Part shown: positions 1 to 11,492 of the stretch, one piece after another
Layout of the letters: every line of letters starts with the position of its first letter
Numbering within the stretch: position 1 is the stretch's first letter
Source: Opisthocomus hoazin
Taxonomy: Eukaryota > Chordata > Aves > Opisthocomiformes > Opisthocomidae
NCBI RefSeq assembly: GCF_030867145.1
Contig: NC_134415.1
Coordinates: 17,958,417 to 18,022,416, forward strand
Reading direction: 5' to 3'
Length of the DNA stretch: 64,000 bases
Notes under the pieces: model-generated
What the model was told of the DNA's origin: nothing
The model's database searches: none
Seen by the model: the letters and a program-made list of their open reading frames with translations, nothing else
Made by a program: the position numbers and the translations under genes

Positions 1-239
1 CAAAGCTGAGGCAACCGGGGCTGTGTGACACCCCTGGAAATCAAGCCAAGTAATGTTTTATCTTGGCAGCATCCTTTACATCTCCGCAGTTCCTTTGGCG
101 TGCAGAGTCCTAGGAAGCCCCCAGTTCTTGCCCTCTCGAATACCGATAATTAATAACCACAACCTGGCAGACAAGCGAGCAATTCCCTCTGGTTCCGATA
201 AGAGGAGCTGACAATCTCTCTAACCCCAGCCACCTCCAT

Positions 240-360
240 TGTTTTATTCTCTTTGTTTATTGATCCTTTTATGCACATAATGCAAATTGACATTTAATAA
301 TTCAGCTGAGTTAATGGTGCTTAAATATTAAAAGGCTTTTCTCTTTTAATTAGCTGTACC
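240..360. promoter_or_regulatory. AT-rich block with POU, FOX/SOX and homeodomain-type motifs
   Basis: Within about 120 bp are ATTGTTTTATTC, TTGTTTATTG (forkhead-like), the octamer ATGCAAAT at 280-287, TTTAATAATT and TTTTAATTAGC. Such density is typical of developmental enhancers, but short AT-rich motifs also occur by chance. Conservation across birds would decide. Confidence 0.3.
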
Positions 361-1174
361 AAAGTAAGCAACAAAGGAGTGCTAGATAGATGCCATTTAA
401 AATGCTCTCTTCCAAGTTCCTTGGCATTTTTCTAGGGATGGGAAAGAACAGTTCAAGGGAAATTTTGTACAAGTCTTCTACTCTCGCTAGGAAGGTGACA
501 AAGACATAGAAGAGTTTCCAGAGGCTTTGATTCATACAGCATATTCATCTCTGTCAGCTCTTTGTTTTCTCTCCCTTCTGCTCTTCTCCTAACAAAGACA
601 GAGGGGAGGGGAAGCAGGGACAGAGAGTAGAAGCAAAATCCTTCCCTCTAAGAAGTGCCGCCACTAGTGACCGACACCCTCGTAACAGTGCAGATACGGG
701 TGGAGAAGCCTTCTGATGTGTCATTGCAAGACCTGCAACCAGGTGAAAACAGAGCTAAAAGGAAAAAGTACACACAGCTAAGCAAAGAGTTACAAACAGC
801 ACAGAAATCTTACAATTATTCCCTGGGGCAAGAATAATTAATCCAGGAAATAAATTTAAGATTATAATGAAAAAACAATTCTAGATGTAGCAGAGAAAGG
901 CAACATACATTTATTTCTCTTCTGTTCATTATGCCAAGGGTTGAGAATGATAGGGAAAATACACGGTATCTTTAAAGCTCAGTCTCATCTCAGCTGGAGC
1001 CAATGGCAGTGATACATCTTAGTCATAATGTTGCTGGTGTATGGCATCACAACCGCAGAGTTGGTATTATTTGGGCTGGTTTACCTCCTCTCTTTATTGG
1101 CTCTCATTTTAAGTCCTGGATTGGTTTAAGTTTGGGATAACGATCTCCCACCTGACCCAGAGCAGAACCATGAA

Positions 1175-1330
1175 GTCACAATAATTAGATATATTAACTG
1201 TTAATAACTTAATTACAACCTATTCTCTTCAAATTTAGCCTAGACATAAGATTTCAATGAATTTTAATTACATGCCATGTTTGAAGAGCCTGTGCTATTG
1301 CATTATTAAGTTAATTACAGACAAAGGAAG
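1175..1330. promoter_or_regulatory. Homeodomain-site-rich AT block
   Basis: ATAATTAGATATATTAACTG, CTTAATTACAACC, TTTTAATTACATGCC and AAGTTAATTACAG give at least four TAATTA/TTAATT cores in about 150 bp. Candidate intronic enhancer, unproven. Confidence 0.3.
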
Positions 1331-4300
1331 AGACTGACAAACACTACATTCCTTACTGAGGACACTTAAAAAAAAAATTAATCTTGATTCAAGCCAATTA
1401 ATAGATTGACTTGCAAATTCTCTGCAAATTCGTTTTTCCAGTGAGGACCAAGTACTCTAATCTGTAGAAAGTAAGCTGCACATTTCACACATATCAAAGA
1501 GATCAAATTCCCAGTTTACATGCAAAGTTGAGTTCATCCCTAAGAGCAGAGCAGCTAGCTGCACTTCCACGAAACGCTGAAGTCACCACTCTGAGCCTGC
1601 CAGGCACGACATCATGGCAAAGGGTGTCCCCACGTGCATTGGCACCCAAAGACTTCAGGATCATGGGAGAAGGCAGAGCATTGGTCCTTCTGCCCAGAAG
1701 TGACAGGGGTGTGCAACACAGCCTTGTTCCCAACCAGCATCCACCCACGCACACAGGAGAGGGCAGTGGTGCACATACCAGAGTCAGCCCATTCTATTTA
1801 TGACTGATTTTAAGGTGGGGAAATTCGGATGTAGGAACTGCTACTTTACCTCCCCTTGCATGCAAATGCTTTCACAACCCTCTTGGACTTGGGGTATCCC
1901 CTGCCCATTGCTTTGGCAGAACATGGGGAACCCATCCTGGCCTCTGTAAGGCTCTGCACACAGGGAGTGTTTTCTGTCACTCCACATCTGAGACACGATG
2001 CTCATGCAGTGAAATATTCCTGACACCATAACAGTTTGCATTGTTTCCCTTTAATAGATTATCAATCTACTCCTCTCCAGCTGTGCAGAACATCTGGCCA
2101 CACTGCCTCTCCTGGGCAGGCACTCCTCAGCCCAACATTCTGCTTATTGTCGCTCAGCAGACTTAGGAGGTGATGGAGGAGTAAATGCCCAGTGGACACG
2201 TTGCACCTCCAGGAGTTTTCAGCAGCAATAAAACACAAGCCTGTTTCCAGCCTCTTCAGCAGCGAGGTACCAGCTTTGACCTTCTGTAATCTCCCTTCCA
2301 CCTGCAGCTGTTCTCAATAAGATAGGGCCACGCTTGAAATGTATGTGTGATTAAGTCACACAGCACCACAAGGCTGTTCCCGCAAACGGGATGAGCTTTG
2401 GGGCACTACTACAAAGAGCTTTCCTCAACTGCAAGTGCCAGGTGTTGGTCTCAGGAGCATCCCCCAACCTCTGCAAAACAAGAGTAGCTCTGGCATTGCC
2501 ACATCCTGGCTACACTGATAGAATTCGTTCCAAAAAACAGCTGCAGCAACTCGAACAATTAATCTGTTGGGGAGACAGAGAAAAAAAAATGAAAAAGAGG
2601 GAAAAAGGAAAACGGACTAGTAAAGAGTTTTGAAAAAATAAACCCCTCATTACAACTGAAACACAGACAAGGAGAAGTGAGGCAGGCTGATGCTGGCTTG
2701 GCCGCTCCCTGGTGAGAGACTGATAGCAATGAACTTGGGAGCAAAAGTTCCACAAAGCTAAGTTATGAATTTCTTACTCTGCATCAGTGCGGAGTCAAAA
2801 GATCATCTGAAACACCAGAGACTTGCAGAGGAAATTGGGGAAGCGTTAACGCACATGGGACGCTGTGTAAAATAATTTCTCAGCTGGCTGACTGCACAGG
2901 GGATGGGGACAGAGATTAATTCTCTACCTGAGATCATGCATTTGTGCAAACATTGTTGAGCAGCTTGTTCAACAGGGGATTTGGGGACGAACGCAGCCGT
3001 ATCAAAGCAGCCAGGGTCTAGCTGACAGCCTTGCAAAGGAAGCAAGATGATCTTTGACACTAAGGAAATAAAGCTCTGAGAGACTGAAATGCTGACAGGT
3101 ACCAGCCTCAAAGCCGAAGCGTGTCTGAAGAGGAAAGCTCTTTAAAGACTTTTGTTCTCAAACTCTCTTCTGGAAGAGAAAAGGCTTTGGCCTACTTAGG
3201 CAAGGCCAAGGGCAGGCTAAGACCTCAACATATTTTAAAACCACTTATCCTCAGCTCCTTTTGATGTTCTCTTGATTTTAGTGAGAAATACCATTTTCTT
3301 TAAAACACTCCTGGGCCTTTGGCTGTTCGTGGGATGACACAGAGCAGCCCATCCCACAGGGAACGAAACAGTCCCTCGCTCTCTGATGGGGACAGGAAGA
3401 AAGCAAGCTCCCAAGGAGAGCAAAGACTCAAACTACTGTCCCTTCTTAATGGCCTCAACCAACCCAGTGTGTTGCAGAACACCCTTGGACAATTAAACAC
3501 CAAACTAGACGGTGGGCTTCCCATTTAAAAGTAAAAAGTGTTTGAAGAGGGAAAGAGGCACAGTTTCTGAAAACACACACTTACTTGAACCTCCACAGTG
3601 TGCAAACTTGAACTGCCATCCCATAGATGAACAAGTCCTTTGTACTGCCCATCAGGAAAGGAATTTGTTTACCTTCTGAAAGTTGGTTTTGCCCCCACTT
3701 TCAGCCAGCTCCTATTTCCCACAAAGGGGAAAGACTCCAGATCTGGTTATGCCCCAGCGGAGCTCCCCAGCAGCCCATCAGACTGAAGGCTGACAAGAAC
3801 TATTTCCCACTCTTTGTCCCACAAGACGTGCACATCTGTCTTGGCCATTTCAAAGCCCTATGTGACAAAATATTGCTTCTGTTATAAATTACACTGGGGG
3901 AACAATCAAGAATCATTTGAGTCTTGGAAACCACTTTTGCTAATCCTCATCTGGAGGGATGCAAGTTGGCCTAGACAAGCTTATGAAATTGGCTGGGGTA
4001 AAAAGAAGTCATGTCTTGCTCCAGCAATGGGTGCAGCCCGCGCTGCTTCCACAGGCAAACAAGCACGTGTCCTGCTGAACACCAAAAAATGAGCCACTCT
4101 GTCACGTATTACAGTCACCACACCTTCAAACTTCTCTCCCTGTTTGATCATGTCCTAAAACAGGTGTGGAACAAAAAGTTCAGTTTTCAGCCATGTGCTT
4201 TTCCTGCTGCTGCCTGCCAAGGAGGGAGGCAGGGAGCCAACTGAAGTAGCTGGGGAGCTACTCATTACACACCAAAGGATTTCACATGCAACGGCAGAAA

Positions 4301-4581
4301 TGTTCCAAACCACCAGTCACCATTGAGCACTGACAACAAATTGCTCTTCAGGACCCTGATAACCACAACGTTTTTCAGCCAATCTACCCCAGCTCCTCCC
4401 AGGAGACATAGCATCCTGTATTTTTACTCAGTTACATGGACCTAATGGTTTTCAATTCATGAACTTTACCCTCTACTACTCTCATATATTGCTGCTCAAA
4501 GATGACACCAAGACGACAGAGAGTGGGAGGGAAAACCAGAAACACAGAATAATCTTCAATGAGCACGAGTCAGTAATTTAC

Positions 4582-4755
4582 TTGATGTCTGACCCTGGGC
4601 AAGCACGTTCTCCCCTTGGTGTATCTATCTCCCCATGTGTCATTTGAATAATTACACTACCATGTCACGCAGGGTACTTCAAAACTTGTATAAACAATAA
4701 GCTTTAAAGATACAAAACATCATATAAGTGCCAAGTATTATTGTGGTTATTACAT
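4582..4755 (+). mobile_element. MIR/CORE-SINE-like relic
   Basis: TGATGTCTGACCCTGGGCAA, then TGTATCTATCTCCCCATGTG and TATAAGTGCCAAGTATTATT, follow the order of the MIR core and 3' region (TGTGACCTTGGGCAAGTCAC, CCTCATCTGTAAAATGG, GCTCAATAAATGTTATTATT). Such elements are old in amniotes and rare in birds. Confidence 0.6.
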
Positions 4756-7439
4756 TCCTCACAGGGGGGTTATGAAGCTTCATAATTAATGTTTCTAAAA
4801 CAAATCTCTGTCATTGGATAAAATGTGCTAGAGAAGTGCAAAGGATTAATATCCTCAGTAATCTGATGTAGGTTTCACTGTTCCACGCAATACTTAATAA
4901 AAAATAATTAAAAACAAACCTAAGCTGATACTGATAGGAAGGATGAGGAGGCAGGGCCAGATGCATGTGGGGACAGCCTGCTCTCCATTAATTAAGCCCA
5001 ATACCATCAGTCCCTAAGACAGTGCCAGGTATTTTCTTGCTAATGATAATCGCGCACTAAACTTAAAGCTGATTTTGAGTAACCAGAACTCTTGAGCACC
5101 CAGAGAGACTCACACTGCAGTCAGGAATACCAAACACGGCTGAAGCAGCACAGCACTGAGCCCCACAACCCCTTCCACAGCAACTCCTTCCTGAGGAATT
5201 GTGTGGGCAGAGAGGAAACAGGTGCAGGTATGCTCAGGGACCCCACAAGCATCTACAAGGGAGCCAAAAAAAAGCTGGAAACCCACCCACAGGGCCCTGC
5301 TCCCATACACCCCAAGTCCCTGGTCTCCAGTCAGTACCCTGGAGGAGTAGCGAAATATCACTCCTTTACTGCTCAGGATTCAAGTTCCCCCAGAGCACAG
5401 GCAGCTACCAGTCCTACACAGAGAGCTGGTAGCTTAGTGGCTCTGTAAAAATACATACCAACAGCTTTATGCTTCTTCAGTATGAGAAATGTGGTGGCTG
5501 AAGTTTTGCAGTGCAGCCATTTCCACGTGCAACAGAAAGCCTTTGGAACGTTTCTTGGAGAACAATTACCACCAGAGAAGGAAAACTCCTGGCAATTGCT
5601 TTAACTGCTTTGCCAGCTTTCTTCCTAGCACAGCAGGTGTGGACAGACTACCTCCTTCCAATACCCCCGTACATGCACTAAAGAAAGCAGCCCTCCAGGT
5701 GCTTCATATGACTGAGTTCCCACTACTTGTGCCCTTGCACTGGGTATTAGAGGCATGGGCTGTCTTGCCTTTACACACACAGGCTGCAACAGCAGCTCCC
5801 TGGCAGACTCCAAAATCAACAAGCTGTCCAAGCCACGCAGATTTTTTGCACAACTGTTAATTAGGCATCACTTATTTACTGCATTTGCCCACATGGTTTC
5901 TTACAGTGGCAACTCTCTTTGGTTAACACCAAAGCGATAAAAGTGATACTGGTGTTTCACTGCATATGTGCATACAGATACAGCAGCACTTACCACAGGC
6001 AAGCAGACCAACAGCAAAACTCAGAGGAGCTTCAGAAAGAGCTGAAGGAACCACACATGTTACACAGAACAGTCCCATGGCACTTGCCAGGTCATCTGCA
6101 AGACTTCCCTACACATTGCTCCACAGTGATGAGCCTGATCAAGCTTTAAAACATCCCCAGAGAATCATCTCCACAGCAGCTTTCATGTTTGCATCAAGGA
6201 ACTTGTTCTGGCATTTAGCCCAAGTTGTCCCCACAGACAGAGAATTTAAGATGGGGTAGAAAAACAGCATGCAAAGCACCTGTCTTCTAGCAGGCTTGTC
6301 ACCTTTTTATCACTTGAAGGAATACAGCAAGGGGATCTGAACTCACATCATGTATTACAGTAATAGGTGTGATTATCAACAATCTTGGTTGGGCCTGATG
6401 CACCACCACAGCAAGCAAGACACAAATCCTCTCTCTCTAGAGGGCTTCAAGTGATGATGGGAAGCAGACTACATCACCACAAGAAGGACAACAGCCACTC
6501 GAGAAGTCCATGGGAAGGGGTAGAATCATGAGAAGCTAAACAAATGCCCTTCTTCACATAAGAGGCTCCACTCAACGCCTACTTTTAAATCCTGAGAAAC
6601 CACTTCCCCTCTACACTGACTCACTTGAGACTTGAGAGTAATACAGTGTGTGGCACTATGCAGCAGCATAACATCTCTTCTCCTCTCTCTGCCCAGTGCA
6701 AAAGATCAAGCCAAACATCCCCTCCATCTCCAATTTTACAAGGGAAAAGTTGGAGGGGGTGTGCTTCATTGGAGGATGCTCTGCTAACCCTTGCTATTCA
6801 TGACCGATAAGGGCAAGGGATTATCATCACCAGCTGCTCTGCAAGGAAGTGCAACACAGAAAACTAGATGCATGTATGCAGTGTGGAGCCATTAGTAAGA
6901 ACTGTCTCAAACAAGTCCCCCTCCCCATATTGCAGTTTATAATTCCCCCATGCCACGTCCACTGCACTCCCCTTCAGCACAGTCTTCATCTCTTGTCTCC
7001 TCTGCAGCCTGTCACTCCAAGCGCCGTCTCCACCGCTGAAACACAAGCGACACCCCTTTCCCATCTGCACTGCTGTAGAGCCTGTTACTCTCACCAAAAC
7101 CATCCCGGGCAGCTGGCACATGCTGTAGAATGAGCACAGAAATCGGCACCTTCTGCAGCTTGCTCTTAGCACAGAGATGTCAGAGACCCCTACCTCACAT
7201 TTTGCTATCATTTGTCATATCAAGAAGACTTTAAGTACATAGGTGGGGGAAGCGGGCTGTTTCTATAAGCAGTAACACACAGCTTCCTCTGAGGTGGAAC
7301 ATAGCTGGTTAACAGGGCTCAGGAACATTATCTAATTGCTCAGGCTAGAAAGGAAAAAGCAATCTAAACTGATTTGAAGCTTCAGAGGGAATTAGGGAAG
7401 CAGAGTATAATTACCTAAGTTGGAATTTGGCCAGAACTC
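4756..7439. other. Intron 1 sequence, no gene seen
   Basis: Unique-looking DNA with no recognised repeat, exon or RNA gene. Open frames on both strands are short and overlap each other. Confidence 0.6.
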
Positions 7440-7475
7440 GGGGTGGGGGTGGGGGGGGGGGGGAGCAAAAAAAAA
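7440..7475. repeat. G-rich homopolymer followed by A9
   Basis: GGGGTGGGGGT, then 13 G, then AGC and nine A. A strong intramolecular quadruplex candidate on the plus strand, 230 bp from the 3' end of the CR1 copy but outside it. Confidence 0.85.
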
Positions 7476-7706
7476 GATTACTGGTCTTTAATGACCACGA
7501 ACAATCATCAACTTAGTTTTCCATTTGCAGAGTGGTACAGGCATGCATTTGATCTCCTTCATGCTAACATCGCTCTCTATGAAGCAGCTCTGAGGTAAAG
7601 AAAGATGAACTAGATTTACAACAACACAGTTGTCAGTTACATTGCAGCACCGTGCTAGAGACACCTTACTGTCTCACACCACTCAGGGGACCTCAGATTT
7701 GGGAAT

Positions 7707-8635
7707 ATCACAGAATCACAGAATAGTAGGGGTTGGAAGGGACCTCTGTGGGTCATCTAGTCCAACCCCTCTGCCGAAGCAGGGTCACCTACAGCAGGCT
7801 GCACAGGACCTTGTCCAGGCGGGTCTTGAATATCTCCAGAGAAGGAGACTCCACAACCTCCCTGGGCAGCCTGTTCCAGGGCTCCGTCACCCTCAGAGGG
7901 AAGAAATTCTTCCTCATGTTCAGACGGAACTTCCTGTGCTTCAGTTTGTGCCCATTGCCCCTTGTCCTGTCACTGGGCACCACTGAAAAGAGCTTGGCCC
8001 CATCCTCCTGACACCCACCCTTCAGATATTTATAAGCATTTATTAGGTCCCCTCACAGCCTTCTCTTCTTCAGGCTGAACAAGCCCAGCTCCCTCAGCCT
8101 CTCCTCGCAGGGTAAATGTTCCAGTCCCCTCATCATCCTTGTAGCCCTCCGCTGGACTCTCTCCAGTAGCTCTTCATATTTCTTGAACTGGGGAGCCCAG
8201 AACTGGACACAGTACTCTAGATGAGGCCTCACTAGGGCAGTGTAGAGGGGCAGGAGAACCTCCCTCGTCCTGCTGGCCACACTCTTCTTGATGCACCCCA
8301 GGATTCCATTGGCTTTCTTGGCAGCCAGGGCACACTGCTGGCTCATGGTTAACCTGTCGTCCACCAGGACTCCCAGGTCCCTCTCCGCAGAGCTGCTCTC
8401 CAGCAGGTCCACCCCAAGCCTGTACTGGTGCATGGGGCTGTTCCTCCCCAGGTGCCGGACCCTGCATTTGCCTTTGTTGAACCTCATCAGGTTCCTCTCT
8501 GCCCATCTTTCCAGCCTATCCAGGTCACGCTGAATGGCAGCACAGCCTTCTGGTGTATCTACCACACCTCCCAGTTTGGTGTCATCAGAAAACTTGCTGA
8601 GGGTACATTCTAACTCTTCATCCAGACTATTGATA
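7707..8635 (-). mobile_element. CR1 LINE, 5'-truncated, with ORF2 C-terminus
   Basis: A non-LTR retrotransposon copy lying on the minus strand. Its 3' end is at 7707, where the plus strand reads ATCACAGAATCACAGAATAG, the hallmark CR1 terminus. Reading leftwards from 8565, the frame encodes the end of the reverse transcriptase ORF: CNKGK-like box (NKGKCR), [35 protein letters not shown], and [13 protein letters not shown] stop follows KKRRL at 8053, where active elements continue with GDL. The tail resumes at 7983 with SDRTRGNG and [15 protein letters not shown]. The 5' part of ORF2 and all of ORF1 are missing, the usual outcome of target-primed reverse transcription. It is relatively young among the repeats here but not active. 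Confidence 0.95.
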
Positions 8636-9827
8636 GTATGCAGACTATCAGTCCTTGAACTTCATAGTTTTTAAAATCCCCCAGCAAAACTTCAATAAAG
8701 TAAGTACAGACCAACAGCCAACTGCAGCCAACCACTTTTCAGACTATTCCATATTAGTTGTCTCAAGACTCTTCAGAAAGCACCTATGGAAGAGCAGTAG
8801 GGTTTTTCATGGCCAGCTGTTGGCTGCACAGATCTGGGTCCATGCAAGCAGGACAGTGGCACTGTCCTGGGCTTCTGCCCCGACAGAAGATCTTGGTGGA
8901 ACAGGGCTTGGCCAAACTCTGCATCCCCAAAGCATATCAGCACTGCTCTTAGCAGACCTAGTGCCACAGTGAGAAGACACCAGAAATGCATGCATTATCA
9001 AGGCTGTAAGGCCTTCAATCTCATCAGCTCTGGCATGCTGTTACTTCGAAGCTTCCCTGGTATCTTACAAGCTGTGAAAAGCAGCCAAGCCAAATCTGGT
9101 CTGTTTTAAAGGACAGCCAGACTCTCACTCTGATCTGAAAGACTACACAGCTGCCTGCAGCTCACATGAAGTCCGTATGTTGGACAGGTCATGGGTAAAA
9201 CACTGCTTGTAAAAAGCTGCCAGCGGTGTCAGGCTGTCCCTGTTCCATCTCCAATCTCGCAAGCACCAGAAAACAAGTAAAGACAAGGTTGGTGCCCTTC
9301 GGCTGCAGCCTACCCAGGAAACAGAGGCAAAACTCAGCTCTGACAAGGTCCGAGCCTTAACTGTTGCTGTTGTAGATGTGGCAGGAGCAAGCTGGACTGC
9401 ACAGAAGACCCTGGAGAGCAAAGCTCACTTCTCCTGTTCCCCTGGGGAGCGGTCTTGCCCGATGGCAGTCATCACTAGCCCTAACTTTGAGAGCTTTGAC
9501 AGCCAGCCTTCACAGAAAATCCAAGCCTCCACAGAAAGAAAAATGTCACAAGCTAAAACATTCAAAAACCACATAACAAAAAAAAAAAAAAAAGGAAACC
9601 GTTGGCAGCAGGCTTTGCTCTCCACCCTCTGTCGTGCTTCAGTCCTTAACGGTAAAACAGGCTGGTGGGAGACACTGGATCTCCAGCCCACTGCACACCG
9701 AGTGAAGTGCTGGTCACAAACACTTGGAAAGTGTCTTGCACTGACCTTGGACAAAGGTCCAGAGGAAGCCAGTCATGGGTTTTCTGTCTCTAATAGGTAT
9801 GGATCCAATTCCACCTTCTGCTGCAAA

Positions 9828-9895
9828 ATTGTAACTTTCACTGCAGTCGATGGGAATTACACCTATTTAACAGACGGCAGAATTGATTTTGTGAT
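9828..9895 (+). repeat. Possible old sauropsid interspersed repeat
   Basis: TTTCACTGCAGTCGATGGGA, then ATTACACCTATTTAACAGAC and GGCAGAATTGATTTTG, recalls a common reptile/bird repeat pattern (GACTTCAATGGGAGTTACAC, GCAGAATTTGGCC). Reversed hints occur at 49130-49190 and 52450-52530. The family is not named with confidence. Confidence 0.35.
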
Positions 9896-11436
9896 CTCAG
9901 GTGTCTGGGCCTGCAAGATTTCCAGCCTACATATCTTTAGATAAAAATCCAGAAAACCTCAAGATAACAAAGTCTTTGAGACTCCACAAACACTGCCTCA
10001 CTGAGCAAAGCTCAGAGGTGGCTGGAGCTCAATGTAGTCACAAGCTTCTGCTAAATTACCTTGGGCGAGAAACATCGCAGATCAGGACATTTCCAGCCAG
10101 GCTAGGGACTAACGTCATGAGAATTGCTACGTAAGGGATATTTTTATTGCTACTCCATTGCTCCCGGGAAAAATGCAAAGCACATGACGTGTACACAGAG
10201 CTACAATTCCCATCTAAGAGTTGAGCCTAAGCTTCACATCAAGCTGTTTGGCTTTACTCTGCAAGCTTTTCTTGTCACAGTGCAAATGCAACGATGTGTT
10301 TAAGGAGATCCTGTTACCAGACAGAAAGAGTGAGAAAGACAGCAGGAGCAGCTGTCACCTGCTGAGACATGGCTTTGCAACTTACTCAGTGTCATGTTGA
10401 GCTTTGTGAAGTGCCTGACAGGAGCAAAGAAAGGTCACGGATATATATTTCGCTAGTGGGTCTTAGCACCTCGATCTAAGCACCCCTGGGAAATGGGAAG
10501 ACTCCTCAGCCTTGTTTCCCTTTGTGCTCTGCTCGCTGAGCTTCTGAGCACAAGTGCAGGGCAAGAGGCTGCTGCCGGAGCCAGCGGGTGCCTGGCAGCT
10601 GGGGGAGTTTGATGGAGAGGGCAGGACAAAGACCTGAGGCATGAGAACAAGCATCTACGCCTTTTTTCCCCAAAACATTTGATGTTTGTGTGGCACGGGA
10701 AGCCTCACCACACTGGAAGCGCACGCGAGGCACCACCTTCCCTCCAGCAGCAGTGGGAAGGAGAAATGCGAGCCACCCTGAGCAACAGGCTGGGAGCTCA
10801 GCAGGGCTCACCTCACAGTGCCATCCCTCAGCAATGCCTGCTCCGGAGTCTAAAAATGAGTTAAGAGCGTTCAAGCAAGCTTTTGGCATGCGATCCCTGC
10901 TCCCCTCGCAGGACGCAGCCTCTGCTCTCCTCCTCCCTCAGGAGCACTCAGGGAACGTTGCTGCATTCAATTCAGCATCCCTTCTCCATTAACAGTAACT
11001 CAATACCAGTGGACCCTGCGGACGTGGGTGATGCATTGCTCCCGCTGCGCAGAAATTACATTGTTTAGCAGGCACGCTGGCCACAAACTGCGTCATTTTG
11101 TTGGCTCTGGGCCATAGCGACTGCGGCCCACTAGAATGGGGAGCAGAGGCAGCTTCCAGGGAACGGGCCCTGCTGGTGGTCCGCTGCTCATCTCACCAGA
11201 GACAGACAGAAGAAGGAGGTGCTGTGACGCCCTGCAGGAGCCTGCGCCGTACCTGGAGAAAGGGAGGTGGGAGTAGAGGGAAACAGACATGTCCTCTCTC
11301 CTCTGCGGAGGGCAAGCGGTCAGACTGAAGGGATTTGGTTCACTGTTCTTCCTCCCAGCCTTATACCGACCTCTTATTTGCAAAGGGACAGATGCTCAAG
11401 CCCTCCTGGCAGGATGGTCAGCAGCTGCATAGTTAA

Positions 11437-11492
11437 GCGAACCAGGCACAGAGAGATTAAGGACCACAACCAGGATGCTCAGGGAGTCAGCA
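11437..11492 (-). mobile_element. Possible MIR-like core, minus orientation
   Basis: CCAGGCACAGAGAGATTAAG followed by GACCACAACCAGGATGCTCA resembles the reversed MIR core, but only about 50 bp aligns. Confidence 0.35.

Larger units (their letters stand above)
1..4581. other. Intron 1 sequence, no gene seen
   Basis: AT-rich to moderate composition with short open frames only (none above 120 codons, none with a recognisable domain). Apart from the two AT-rich blocks listed separately I see no repeat or exon. Confidence 0.6.

Noticed and set aside
10030..10140. MIR-like CTTGGGCGAG near 10059
   Set aside because: Only a single short block matches, and the flanks do not follow the MIR order.
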